64,000 bases of DNA from Lingula anatina (lineage: Eukaryota > Brachiopoda > Lingulata > Lingulida > Lingulidae). Positions 11,122 through 23,335 of the stretch are shown here, in pieces. How positions within the stretch are numbered: the first letter of the stretch is position 1; the number at the start of each line of letters is the position of its first letter. The notes under the pieces are model-generated. The model searched no databases. It saw only the letters and a list, made by a program, of their open reading frames with translations, and had not been told where the DNA came from. The stretch spans positions 271,947 through 335,946 of the forward strand of contig NW_019775538.1 of the NCBI RefSeq assembly GCF_001039355.2, in the 5' to 3' direction. The translations under genes were made by a program, and so were the position numbers.

Positions 11122-11417
11122 GGAAGCGTTCAGATAAACGCATCGTGCTAGCTGGATCGATCCAACTCTGCAGGGATTCTCACTAAAGTGCAATCACTGT
11201 AATCAGCTCAATTGCCTGACATGCCTCCTTGAGTAGCTTAGTGTCTGGCACGCCTAATCAAGCTGTTATGTGGTAATTAACGATAGTCAATATTACACCC
11301 TAGTTTCTCAAGGGGGCGTGCCAGACAATTAAGCTCATAAAACCGAAAGCACTCTAGCGAGAAGTCCCGCAGAGTTAAATCGATCCAGCTTGTACGCTGG
11401 GTTTATGGGAACGCAGT
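11122..11417. mobile_element. MITE-like element related to family C
   Basis: The inverted ends share GCTGGATCGAT, AACTCTGC and a GCGTTC terminus, the left end as AAGCGTTCAG and the right as GGGAACGCAGTC. TTAG borders both sides. Partial ends of the same element occur at 36719-36770, 42510-42565 and 44612-44668. No coding sequence is present. Confidence 0.6.
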
Positions 11418-13389
11418 CTTAGCCCCTCTCAAGAAATGAATTTTACTAGTGACATTAAAAGTTAGGGCTTTGAAGCTTGAAAATGGGTACTCTGTGACCG
11501 TAGGGTGCGCTGGTAGTCTGTTACAAAAATGCATAGCCTGATTTTGTATAGTTTTTTAGTGGCCCCCTAATATCGAGGGTAGGGAATGGGTCTATAGATG
11601 AACGCACACTGCATGCTTTAAATGCCCGCGACACAATTGCTTTAGAGAAGATTTGTGTCAGCAGGACCCCGAGAGGATATAGTACCAGATTCATATATTC
11701 TCCGTTGCCACTGAATAAAATTGTGTTCTAGCGTGGAAATATGTCAGTTGCAATTCAATTTTGGTGGCTTCCGTTTGAAATGTTATGTTGAATTATTGGC
11801 TGACGCTGTTAATAAAGCAATCAACTGTGAGCTCATTAGTTTTGTTAACCGCCCCTCGAACATGTACAATTTACATCCATCTCCATATTAAAGATTTGCG
11901 CAGCCTTTTCCCTTTTGTTAATTCTCGTACAATGCACTGTTGACCTGTTCACCGTGCCAGCATATTTTGTTTACTTTAAAAACTTCCCCGTTTGCCTTAA
12001 TTTACGAACAATAAAGTCCTCATGCTCTATTTACTTTTAAAGCTTCCCTGTTGAGAATGTTTTGCGATTGCTAAATATTTCAAACCTCATATGCCGTGAG
12101 AACTGGCGCGGTACATCTAGTTCTGCCAACATCCTATCTGTTTCGATCTCGGAGTCGAGCAACTTATGTCATTTCTTCTTATGACTCAATAAAATCACGA
12201 GTGGATACAAGTTAAAGAAGGCCCTTATATTTTCAGTGTATTTAAAATGCAGTGTATGACCCTCTCACGCGGCCTATTCTCTCCTCTTTCCCCATCCAGC
12301 CTATCTCAAACACACCTGTATGCAAATGAACACCTGTGTAATTTGAGCCAATATATTTTTCTCTTGAATGTGTATTTTGTCTTGTAATCTCTTATTTGCT
12401 TATGAGTACTACATGTACCAGATGTATAATGTATTTGAATGCACCTTCATAATGTGCAAAATTAACATATGTAATTGTTAGGCCATAGCCTTTGTCACAC
12501 ACGTGTTGAATCGATAAAGATTGATTGTTTGGTTAAAATAGCCGATAGTTAGGGTGCAGCTTCGCTGAACCCATCAAAGGTCAGCATGAATCGTTTTATA
12601 AAAATTGTTTACTGAAAACAAGTAAAGAAAAAATGTGACACACCTGCTTGTCTGGGTTTATTACGCACGGTGTGCAATATTTTATTAGTACTTCCTGGCT
12701 GTCTGTAGACATGTCTGTGAATTGTATCATTGTATCACCAGGCAGGTCCAGGGAGTGTTTCCAGAACAACTGACCGTCACAGACCGCAACAACAACAAAA
12801 ATAAAACATTTAAAAATTCAACTTTCCTTGTTCCTCGGTTTTAAGCCCCGGGAGCAATTTGCAATGGTCATGACAGTTATTTTCACTGTTAATGGTGACA
12901 TTTATTAGAATAGTTTATTTGCCTTAAAACAAACTGATATTGGTACAAAGAAACAACCAGTAAATACAAATATAATACAAAAGGCGGCAGTGATGGCAGT
13001 GAAGCCCAAAAACCTTAGACGTCTCTTAAAACAGGCATCGGGATATCACAAGGTGTGTCTGAGAGAAGGGGGTGACCAAGGGGGGGGGGGGTGATCGACT
13101 ATTTGTCTTAAATTGTTTTAACTTAAGGCTGGACGTTGACGCACTGATAGATATATTTCGCCATATATCATGGATCATATAAATGCCTAAAATACACCAT
13201 ATTTGCATCCCTATGTACATGTAATATCCGTAGTCACAAATTATATGTACCCGCAAATACACGCACCAAAACAAAATATAAGAGTAGTTATCGTCAGAGG
13301 AAACATCACTTGACAACAGATTCGGCAAAACTTGTGAATCAGATGACCTGGCATGGATATACAGCTAAGTAAGCAGTTGGGAAATCGAG

Positions 13390-15349
13390 TCAAAATTTTT
13401 GAGGATTCACTTTTGAGTGTTTAAAAGAATCTAACTGATTCTTCACTTGAAACTCCTTCACCTGAATAATTCCTCTATGTTTTTGCGTTTTTTCTTCTTT
13501 TCCGGTTTTCCTCTTCTCCGTTTTTTCGGCCATAAACTCGTAATATTTGCTGAAATTATTAGCAATGATTGCGATGGGCAAGCCCATCAAAATGATTCCA
13601 AAAGTGGCTGCCAAAGTGCCAACTATGTAACCTGCAGACGATTGGGGATGAGTGTCCCCATACCCCACGGTTGTCATGGTGATAACGGCCCACCAGCAGC
13701 CAATCATTATATCACTGAAATATCCATTCTCTTCCATTATCTCCGCGTAATATATAATGGAGCCAAATATCGACATACCTATCATTAAAAATGCCTCCAA
13801 AAGTACGAGTTCCTTCCAGCTGGCTTTTAAAGAAAGCAACAAAACCCTCAAGCCGTCGTAATACTCGGCTAATCTAAATAACCTCAAAATCCGTAATACT
13901 AAAAATAATTCAATTATCCAAAATAACGTTATATATGTATAATTTTCATACAAGGCTGCAGCGAAGAAAATCCCTTTTACTACGAGATCAACGTAACTTG
14001 GTATAAGTGCCAGCAAGTCCAAAATCGCATAAGTCGAACAGAGAAAGGCGCATTTCTTTCTCTCTGCGGTCAGACGTAAAATAAACTCTACTGTGAAAAA
14101 TGCGACACAAATATATTCAAGAGCGAATGCAAACAAGGGTCCCGTAGTGGTGATCCTCATGCTTATCTTCTCATTGGTGATATTCATCGCGGAGATGGAG
14201 TTCTGTAACCTCGTCATGACATGTTCCCTCGTAGTGTAGGGCTGACGCAGAGACTGGGAGGTGTTGATCATCATAACGACGATGCTCAAAATTATGAGTG
14301 AAAATAACACCAGAAAAAACACCTGAAATGAAACGGAGACTACCTCATGGACAATTTAATTACAATTAGACCTTAATTTATTGAATTTCTGTACTTTTTC
14401 TGTGTAATGCTCGAAGCTCATAAAAAATTCAAATGATGTCGTTCAAACAGAAACTTTGCAATACAGATAGGCAAACATTACAAATATTACAAATTTAATG
14501 TCGTGAAGAAGGTGAAATTGAAGCTTATACGACAGGTATATCTACAAGAAAAGTGTTTTAGCAACGAGACACCTTTTCTCTGGTGGAAATTGAGTAGAAA
14601 TAACAACTTCGTAATAAAAAAAGGTGTGTTTTGCTTATGCACAAGAGTTGCTGATAATATTGAGCGGCGTTCTTTTGAAAATTAAGTTAAATAACAAAAT
14701 ACACAAAAATTCTCAAAGAAGTTACTCTCAAAATGTGCCGTGGTCATTTTGAGAGGAAGAAAGAATTACAGTTTCACATGACAGATCAGAGTGAAATCAA
14801 CCATACCATGGCCGCTTTGCTGGATCTTGGTTTGTTCAAGAACAGCCACAGCTTTCTTTTTGTTCTGTCGGAGCAGCAACATCCTCGAGTTTCCTCTCCA
14901 TCAACCGGCCATACGTCATCGACAGACCTCCGACTAAACTCCTTTTCGATCGCCGTTTTCTCCTGGAGTCTGCGCTTATATTGCCCCAATTTGTGAGCAC
15001 AGCATGGGGAAACAGCTTTCCCCGGAATCCCCCAAAACACGAGTTCCTGACGCACAAACTCCCCGCAAACGCCGAGCGGAGCGTGCAGTTCACCAGAGCG
15101 GTAATAGTCCAGGACATAATTGAAAACTTTGGGGTTACGATCAAAGTGATATTGCTTGGTGATCGCGTCGTAGTTAGTGTTGTTTAACACTGCCCTTGCC
15201 AAGGTGGTGTCAGAGTGCCGGGAATCCAAGATGGTTGTAAGCGACATCCGGAACACTTTACCCCCGACATCGATGACAATCATGTTATCGTCAGTTGACT
15301 GTCCCTTTAAATTATCCGTTGACACAATCGGATTCTTTGCTTGGAACAT
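13390..15349 (-). CDS. Voltage-gated potassium channel alpha subunit (Kv2-4-like T1, atypical S4 and S6)
   Basis: Exon 1 (15349-14807) and exon 2 (14322-13390) join in phase 0 (ATG|GTATGG ... TTTCAG|GTG) to give 491 aa. Exon 1 encodes the T1/BTB tetramerisation domain (about 23-118) with the zinc-site pattern H89-x5-C95-x20-C116-C117 of non-Shaker Kv families. Exon 2 encodes S1 (182-200), S2 (about 250-264), S3, S4, S5, the pore helix and selectivity filter TVGYGD (399-404), and S6. Two features are unusual. In S4 the repeating charge positions read E319, L322, R325, R328, R331, E334, so the first two gating arginines are missing. In S6 the PxP hinge is P430-I-A432, as in electrically silent modifier subunits of vertebrates. 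The C-terminus is short and basic. It could form channels alone or act as a modifier; sequence cannot decide. Confidence 0.9.
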
Positions 15350-15409
15350 GTCCCTTTTTTCGTTGTCACGGTGCTGGGTTGGTATAGCGTCAAATACCCA
15401 TTAAAAAAA

Positions 15410-16041
15410 CCTGAAATGTGGACCGGGGAAAATGTAATAACAAGTTGGCAACACTGTCTTATGGAATGTGGGTCAAGGAGAGCACATTTTCATGATCGCA
15501 AACGTGACAGCCCTTTTTAGTTGGTTTACATAAAAGTAATTACAATGAATATCTACATTATTCGATTTAAAATCAAAGATTATGAAAACAAATTTATCAT
15601 ATTTCATTTTTTTTTCGGTAACAAACCTTTTTTTTTCTTAAATCGCTATTCTAACTGTATTATTTTTCCCATTCCAATAGTCATTTAAGCATTCGATTCC
15701 ATGTACTTCGCGAATAGTTTTATTACGTATATGTAAAAGTTTTAATATAATGTTATTTATCTTGTTTTTTAATGGAAAATTATAACAAGGGACCAGATCC
15801 TTTGCCAAATTTCCCGACGTTGAATACTTGGTTTGTTCGCAGAAATTATTTAATCAAAACAGCACACCCTGCATTTTTTCAAATTAAAGTCTTTTTAAAG
15901 TCTGCAGGTAATTGTACGTTTATTTTATCTTTGTTCTTTGATGACGTATTCCACATTGAGATTTCTAAAATAACAGATTAAAACCTTACCAGATGCGAAA
16001 TATCAGGAATGCACGTACCAGCACGGGTTGCATGATTGTTG

Positions 16042-16072
<31 letters not shown>

Positions 16073-16550
16073 CTGTTCTAGGAGGGTGTAACTGCACGTC
16101 GACGAGCGCATGCACGTGGACGAGAGCGTGCATTTCAGCTATACCTAAATCAATCTGCCATGATTATTTCTCCTTTCATAATTTATTGATAAAAATGACA
16201 TTATCTAAGTCAATAATATTCACAAACTTACTGGGGTGCCGTGTCTCCGTCTTTATTTGACGTTGAAGACAATTACATGCGGACAGAGCAGCCCCTTGTG
16301 CCAGAATAGTTCGATAGCAATTAAAAGCGAACAAATGTTTGTCAAGGGCAGCTTTTTAATATTTTATGAACGTTACGGCATAAAGTATCATGTTCTTTTT
16401 GGATCGTTTCAATTCGAAAAATATGAACAATAAATGTTGTAATGTTGCAATGGACTACTCCGTGCATTATTTAATGATACGTCCTTTCCAGCCTTTGATC
16501 AAAAGGATAGAATTTATGGTTTTAATGTTGATTTTAGCAAAGGTGCGCAT

Positions 16551-16581
<31 letters not shown>

Positions 16582-17604
16582 GGGGGGGGGAGCTGTGGGC
16601 ACAGGCATGCTACACGGAATTTAGTTCTTACAGGCGCTAAATAGTTGTATTTTAACCAGAAATCGAAAACAACAACCATTCAAAAAACCGCAATCGCAGA
16701 TTAATCCACCCAAAGTCCGAGGACACCATTTTTATCAGTTCATTTGTATGTAAGTACTTGCACCGTAAGTTGAGATACGTATAATTTAGGAAAATGAAAA
16801 CAATGTTTGTAGAAAAATAAAACAATATTTAATTTAATTTTAGTTACGAGGATCCGCAGAGTTACTGTAAACACCGTTGAACACAAGGATTGCAAGTGAA
16901 ATAAATATTAAATAGGCAAAGTTCACGTGTAAGCAAACGCCATGTGCCGTTTCTCAGGCATTTGTCAATACCTGTCCTCTTCTCCTTCCATGATTGTCAT
17001 CAGATGTGATTCTAATTGTCCCTAACATTAATAATGAACGATTTGTTTTGCATTAGATTTTGCAATTAAGCAACGTTTTTCATCGACCCATATACAACTG
17101 TACTCGACTAATCTCTTCTGCATACCCTGTACCAGAATCACAGAGAAGGATTTTTGTCATGAAGTTGTTGTCTTATCTTTTATTGTTACGCGAGGTAGTA
17201 AATTAAACTCTGTTATAATCTTTCACATTATTTATTAACTACTTTCTATTTGGTTCCCGCACCGCTTTCTTTCCATTTCTATTTTTACCTCATGCTTTCT
17301 CTAGCGGCTTTCTCTCCGTTTACATTTCAGTTGTATAAGTATCATTAGAGCATGCCAATCAACTCAGTTACTCTACAAAACACTCCTCGCTCCTTATTTA
17401 CTCATAGCTGTCAATTACTAACATTACATTTTCACTAGGCATTCACAGATATTCCTCTGGCTATTTAGTGCTCTTCTCCTCACTGTTAGTCGAACATTTT
17501 TGTAAAAGAATAATTATAAATTAATTAATAATTGAAAGAAAGAAAGAAACTGAGAAAATTGCGTCTAAACCCAGCTGGTCTCTTTAGATAGTACTTTTGA
17601 ATAT
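15410..17604. other. No gene seen; microsatellites and a long poly-G
   Basis: This is the upstream flank of the Kv gene. It contains (TC)n at about 16039-16069 and a TG run passing into a G run at about 16551-16591. The rest is AT-rich with short chance reading frames. Confidence 0.6.
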
Positions 17605-17690
17605 TCTCCCCAGGGAGGCGAGTGCGTTAACATTCAGTCTGTACGTTGTATCTTGGCCAAAAATGACCCGGCGTCCAATGCAAACCGCCC
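17605..17690. repeat. Old dispersed repeat, copy 2 (family I)
   Basis: It matches 10736-10812 over CTCCCCAGGGAGGC, the GACC..GGCGTC block and AAACCGC. Its origin is unknown. Confidence 0.5.
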
Positions 17691-17837
17691 GGAAAAAAAA
17701 CATATTTGTAGTGCGACATATAAGAACTGAAGTTCAATTTTGTACTTTAAATATGTGTGTCCGTTCAAAATTGAACTCCGGCCTGAGTGTTGGGAGCTTT
17801 GAAGTGGCCATACAGTGAGTGACGTTAAGTCTGAAAA

Positions 17838-17993
17838 CATGGGCCCCGTATCTCGAAAGCATCGCGTATTGCGAATCGCTATATCAAATAGAGGCTACAA
17901 TGTATAACATGGGACGAGTATGGGCGAGTTATGGAATCGAGACGCTTGCGCACGTGCGCAACATAGCGAACCTTTCGAGATACGGAGCCCATG
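17838..17993. mobile_element. MITE, family A (copy 1)
   Basis: The ends are GGCCCCGTATCTCGAAAG and its inverse CTTTCGAGATACGGAGCC (17842-17989), bordered on both sides by CATG. The interior contains GCGCACGTGCGCAACATAG, shared with the copy at 51934-52079. No coding capacity. Confidence 0.75.
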
Positions 17994-18070
17994 GTCTTGA
18001 CCACTGACAGCCAGTGGCAGGATTCCCGTGATCTCTTCTACAGATTTAGATTAATTTTTGGTTGCATTGA

Positions 18071-18376
18071 GCGCATTCAGAACAAGTTGATCCGCTGACT
18101 CACAGATCCTCGGACTAAATATGGCCGACCCTACTTAAAAGCAATGCCACCTAATCCCCTAATGGTCTCGCCATCTTCACGCGCCATCCCTGCAGGGGCC
18201 TAGCAATTAAACCTCGGAGCAGAGATTTAATCCGTTGAATTGCTAGGCCCCTGCAGGCCAGGTGCTTATGGTAGGCGGGGAGACCATTAGGGAATAGCGA
18301 CATCTATTTCAAGTGGGTCAGTCATATTTGATCCAGGGAACAATTAGTCCGAGGTTCATCTGTTCTGAATGCGGCC
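18071..18376. mobile_element. Long palindromic MITE, family D
   Basis: The outer ends GCGCATTCAGAACA and TGTTCTGAATGCGGCC are inverse. The arms continue through CTCGGACTAA/TTAGTCCGAG, CCCTAATGGTCTC/GAGACCATTAGGG and TGCAGGGGCCTAGCAATT/AATTGCTAGGCCCCTGCA to a centre near 18223. The whole 306 bp can fold into one imperfect hairpin. No target duplication is obvious. Confidence 0.75.
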
Positions 18377-18729
18377 TTTGAAACGAGGACTAACCGGTTC
18401 GAGTCTAATTACAAAAACGCAAAAGCACAAGACCAAATAAATATACTAGCGGTTCAAAGCCAGTGGGAGCCCCCTTAAGCCCATACACTCTCAAGTATAG
18501 CATTAATTCACCTTATGGAGTTTTGCTTTCATTTTTCTTTTACGAATCAATCTTTTATTCTAGCTATCCAATATAAATTATTCAAAATTCAATATAAAAA
18601 TTCAACACAATTGGATAGTTGCATTTCTTGGGCTTCTCTTATATATTTGTTGTTTTTTTATCTCACTCGACACAGTTGTACTCATGTCGATTATTTCAAC
18701 TTGTTCCAACACATCTCAGGTTTGACGAC

Positions 18730-18905
18730 ACATCAACGTTGAGGCACCTGATCCCACCATCAGTTGGGACAATGTGGAGATCTTGGTCCGTGACCATCCG
18801 TGATTCAATCGAGGGGTGAAGGAAGCCATTTATATTCGGGGGAGGCACAACCTGTCTCACATCTGGGGCAGTCTTATAGTGAAAGGTCTCACTAAACTGT
18901 TCACA
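18730..18905 (+). mobile_element. Retroelement C-terminal fragment (Penelope-like type), decayed
   Basis: Translation gives EAPDPTISWDNVEILVRDHP, a stop, then FNRGVKEAIYIRGRHNLSHI. This order of W-x-x-V-x-(I/V)-L-x-R-x-x followed by F-x-R-G-V-(K/R)-E-A-I-(Y/H)-I-R matches the tail of Penelope-like and related retroelement proteins near their GIY-YIG endonuclease. An in-frame TGA and the lack of upstream domains show that it is dead. The neighbouring 18377-18729 has no recognisable feature. Confidence 0.5.
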
Positions 18906-19009
18906 ATACACTGTCACGTAATTTCAGAGTGACTGAAGAAGTTCCAAGTGTTGAGACGAACGCTCTCAGGTACGCTTTCAGCTTATTGTGTAGAAATTGT
19001 ACAGTTTTA

Positions 19010-19206
19010 GGCTGTATTCCCAGAGCTTTTAGATCGATCTATCCCCGCGGGGAGTCTCACTAGATTACTGTCAGATAATCCCGCCTACTACAAGCCGTAA
19101 GGGGGTAATTAACTTTCGTGTCCGCCCGGCTGACAGCTATTTAGCGTGAACCCCCAGGGAGTTAGGTCGATCTAAATAGATCGATCTAATCTCTAGAAAT
19201 GGGGTC
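19010..19206. mobile_element. MITE, family C (copy 2)
   Basis: The ends are GGCTGTATTCCCAGAG and GGAAATGGGGTC, with subterminal TTTAGATCGATC on the left and GATCGATCTAA on the right. The interior contains GGGAGTCTCACTAGATTACT and GGGGGTAATTAACT, shared with copies at 19434, 43330 and 57889. It lies 230 bp from an inverted copy. Confidence 0.75.
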
Positions 19207-19433
19207 TAAAATTTTAGCGTTATGAATAACACTACTAAACAGATCAATTTTTATCTGAAGACATATCACATTTATGATTACTGACTCTTTGCTGCTGATG
19301 GATTTTATCCATTCTAAATCAAGTAATTAGATAAAATATTTAGATTATCTGATGTTGCCATTTAAGCCTGGCCTATAGAACCTCCTGATATTACTTTTAT
19401 CCTTTATCCAGAATAAACGGGGCACGACGTTTA

Positions 19434-19660
19434 GGGGTGCTTTCCCAGAGATTTAGATCGATCTAAAGATTAAGTTTTAGATTGACCTAACTCCCTGGGG
19501 GTTCACGCTAAATTGCAGTCAGCCGAGCGGGCACCATAGTTAATTACCCCCTTACAGCTTTTAATAGGCGGGACAGACGCTTAAGCCGGCCAAGCTGACA
19601 GTAATCTAGTGAGACTCCCCACAGGGATAGATCGATCTAAAAATCTATGGAAATGGGGTG
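19434..19660. mobile_element. MITE, family C (copy 3), inverted relative to copy 2
   Basis: It carries the reverse complement of the copy 2 interior (AGTAATCTAGTGAGACTCCC, TTAATTACCCCCTTACAGC) and the same TTCCCAGAG...GGAAATGGGG ends. An extra internal ATCGATCTAAAGATTAAG occurs at the left end. Copies 2 and 3 form a large inverted pair. The spacer 19207-19433 is AT-rich and has no gene. Confidence 0.75.
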
Positions 19661-20549
19661 TACGTCTAGCTATTTCACTGCACTCTCTGAAGAAACGGTC
19701 TGGACAAAGCTCTATAAAGAATCTCTTTTCACCTTATTCCTAGACTGGTAATACATTCTTGTAATTGGTTATATCATATTTTAGGCTCAGATTTAACAAG
19801 CATGAGGCTATGTTTTGGTATTATATATATACTATATAATATTTAGCTCCACGGACATTACTCTCAGTATATTTTTGCATGCGTATGCATATGCATGAAA
19901 ACAATTATGCATTGCAATTTGTGTAACTGCCAAATTTGGCCAAACTCATGATCATCAAATCGAACAAAACAAAAAACATTTTTCCACATTCACCAAACGT
20001 TTACAAATGCTGGTCTTATCTGTTAGGTCTTGGTAGATGGTATCCATTTATGCTCCTGCGATAGAAATTAAACACAATATCTCTCGTTAGCCATAGTGAA
20101 GCAGTATTTCATCAGGCCTAATATAACAGTGCGAACTAGGTTTCATTGCCATGCCCTGAAAGCGACGTGACAACATACGAACCGATATTCAACATCATTG
20201 ACATTTTGTTGATAATAGTATACTCTCAAATTATAAACAGGCAATGCGTGTACATGTAGTTACTAAAGGTAATTTTTTTAAGAATTGTAAATGGGAGTGC
20301 TAGCACATAAAACTTCGTGCTAATTGAAACTATTATGATATTTGTCAAATAATTATTTTATTATCATATTTATGGACGTGGGCACTACTACAGTAGAAGG
20401 GCTATAACCCAATGCATAGCAACCCGTGTGTCGTGCCGCCGTGTAAATACCCCAGGCCTGTTCGAATGCACACTGCGGTATTTCGGTGAGATAATGCAGT
20501 CATGAGCGATATATGCCAGAACACCTCGAGATATCATGAGAGGGTGGCA

Positions 20550-20695
20550 GTATTTGACTACCCTCTACCAGGTCGACAGATTGATTTTATACAGATATTC
20601 ACAGATATAGCTCTAGATAAATAGACAGTCATTTGGCTCTCCTTTTCCATTTTTCCCTATATAATCTGCCACCCTGGTAGACGGTAGTATTTGAC
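20550..20695. mobile_element. MITE, family H (copy 2), Mutator-like 9-bp target duplication
   Basis: The element spans 20559-20686 (128 bp), with 14-bp inverted ends TACCCTCTACCAGG and CCTGGTAGACGGTA (one mismatch). The 9-bp direct repeat GTATTTGAC flanks it exactly (20550-20558, 20687-20695). Target duplications of 8-10 bp are typical of Mutator-like transposases. No coding capacity. Confidence 0.8.
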
Positions 20696-23280
20696 ATACA
20701 TACGATTACCGAGGGAAAGTGCTTGCATTTCACGAAAAAACGCCCTTAAAACCGAATAAAGCGTATATCGATATCGCTTCAGTCACATAAGTCATTTTCA
20801 TCTACCCAGGTGGATGCATACGTTACAATGAATAAACATTAGTACGTTTCCGTGCAACACACTCTTCGCTACACGAACCCCCAATGAATATAACTGATCA
20901 AACACATTTTATCCGACATCCGTGGCACTTTTTACTTATATTATCAAACACTATTTGACCTGGCCTAGGGACAATGTAGTATATCAGTGACGATGTAATA
21001 ATTAAAAAAACTATTGGATCTGTTTCAAGCGTAATGAAGTAGAATTGGGTCAGTGAAAAAGATACACCCCCCTCCCCCTTCTTATATAGGAGAGAAGGGG
21101 GGTCTGGATTGTCTGGGTTACTCTATTCAGACCGGTTTTATCGGTAAGAAGAATTCAGGAGGCCGGGGACTCTTTGTAAAAATTAGATGTTTTAATGCAA
21201 TTTTTTAAGCTCAGCTGTTGAGTCAAATGAATTCGCTTTTTCAGAAGTAGCCTCCACAACCCCTTTGAAATTGTGGGCTTCAGGCTTCATCCTAAATGCT
21301 GACAAGATGTCCTTTGTTTGGCGGTTTATAAATGATAAATGCTAATACGTCAAATCAAAAGAGAATGGATAGTGCGCAATGCGCAGTATTACAATAGAGC
21401 TGCCAATACATGAGTAGATCTAGCAACCCTGCAAGATACTTGTTTTTTCATTTGGCGTGCGTTACTGTTTACGTACAATTGCCCTAGTGAAGGATAGCGA
21501 CTGTAGTGATCCCAGAAGTTATGGAAGAAATGTTTGTTATCATAGACACAGGTGCCTCCTACACATTAAGCAACGTATTTTGGATGTAGAACTACCTGTG
21601 TTGCGTGGTGTGGCAAAAAGGCGATGGAGAATCTCATTAATGTAAACTAATTCGACTTACTGTAGACTTAAGGCACGACGGGCGCATGGGGAAAGTGCCA
21701 AAAGGATGCTATATGGAAAGATCACTCATTTTTGTGGCTTCGAGTTCAAGTTCCTCTATCAACAATCATGTGGTTCGGCTATTGTTTTCCGTCCAGTTAA
21801 TACGTCTGGTATCTGGGCTTTTATGTTGTAACGGCTAAAAATAAATGCTTATAAATAAATCACCGAGTTCTATGAATGAATCTGCATCATCAAATAGCGA
21901 TGACTTTTTTACAGGAAATACCTTGTAAATCTCATTTAGACACAAGGAAGATATAAATCATTTATAGTTATTAGATCTCTTTAGGTGCGTAAAGACTTGG
22001 ATCGGTTTAGATCTAAATGATGTCGTAAGACGGCAGTATAAATAGGCCTAAGTGACCGTTTTAACAGACTACCCGTTCGTTCAGGGGTTTCTACTGTACA
22101 GAAGTAACCAAAAATAAAAAAACTTTTTATTATTATTTTGACCCGTCTAATCGACTGAACCTCAAGTTTCAGTGATAATCATCATATATAATATACGTTA
22201 GCAACATGCAATTTGCAAGGAAATTCTTTGATAATCTTGATTTCTTTCTTCCATATGTTTCGATGATAAATAAAAGTGGAAAATCGACTCAGACCCTACC
22301 TATTCCCTTTACTGTACTCCTAATAGAATAACTCATTTAGAGTCAAGCTGGGTGAACGCCCCGTCTAAGTAAAATCAACACGGCAAGACTGGAGAACGAA
22401 CTAAAATACAGGTAGATGACTTACATAAAAACCTTTAAGACAGCGTGTTAGAATGCAACCTGGACTACGACATTGACCAGTACACACTGACACGAAGAAA
22501 TAACCCTTCACCCCCTCCCCAACCTCCTTCGCAAAGAAATTTATTATAAAATATGCCGAAATTTAAGATCATTTAAAGCATTATGCAGTTCTGTTGTGAG
22601 ACTCAGACCAGACTTAATTGATTGTCTTTGGTTGGGTGACAAAGGGTATATTGGTCTATTCCTAGGATGACCTGATCCCTACTTCGATTCTATTGACCCA
22701 CCAGGTGTGGTCTGAGGTATTATCAATTTAGTTCATTCTACTTCCTGCCAGCACACGACAGGGTTTCACAAAAGCAAAATGTGTCCTTCTTTGCTGCCAT
22801 CCTTTAAATCTGAATACAATTGACAAGAGATCTATCATGTATCATGTTTAGGACATCACATGATAGATGTCACGTTGGAGCAGGTTATTTTAGCACACTG
22901 ATTGATTTTTCTCAACAATTTGATTTATGATCTTTAACATGTATGGCCTTCATTAATCGTACTGTCGTAATGAAAATTTACTGGGACGGGGTAGCTTCTA
23001 TTAAAAAATATTTCTCTGTAAGTATAATAGAGGTCAGGGATAATTTTGCTAGGATATATTGCTGTACCACGACCACTGCTAGTTTAAGGCAAACGAGATA
23101 CTTGTTTCGTTAGGAATTCCCCATGATCTGTTCAACTGATAAAACTGGCCCGTGTAACGAGGTGATTTCTGAGTTTTAGCAACCGGTTCATGATGCACTG
23201 TTGTGTATTTAAAGAATGTGTGCTTATCACATTGTAAACATCATCTTAGAAGAAGACAACGATTTTACCTGTAAAGAGAT
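20696..23280. other. No gene seen
   Basis: This is AT-rich DNA with a C-rich patch near 21066-21080 and scattered short reading frames that show no recognisable domain. It ends at the putative promoter of the TLC gene. Confidence 0.55.
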
Positions 23281-23308
23281 GCTTTCATGAAACGGCCCCT
23301 TGACGCCG

Positions 23309-23335
23309 TGACGTCACGCATTGCAACTCTATTGG
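23309..23335 (+). promoter_or_regulatory. Putative TLC gene promoter: CRE palindrome and inverted CCAAT box
   Basis: TGACGTCA (23309-23316) and ATTGG (23331-23335) lie in a locally GC-richer patch about 320 bases before the start codon at 23654. Both are common proximal promoter elements in animals. The assignment is inference from motif and position. Confidence 0.4.

Larger units (their letters stand above)
9803..13389. other. Intergenic, no gene seen
   Basis: This is the space between the divergently placed 5' end of the glycosyltransferase gene and the 3' end of the Kv gene. It contains an old repeat (10736-10812), a sequence gap and a MITE-like element (11122-11417). TTTATT at 12901-12906 and 12914-12919 would be AATAAA on the minus strand and could serve the Kv gene. 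A poly-G run lies at 13080-13091. The remaining reading frames are short and uncharacteristic. Confidence 0.6.

Noticed and set aside
10829-11143. Several reading frames that cross N runs (also 23907-24308)
   Set aside because: The apparent proteins are mostly unknown residues through a sequence gap.
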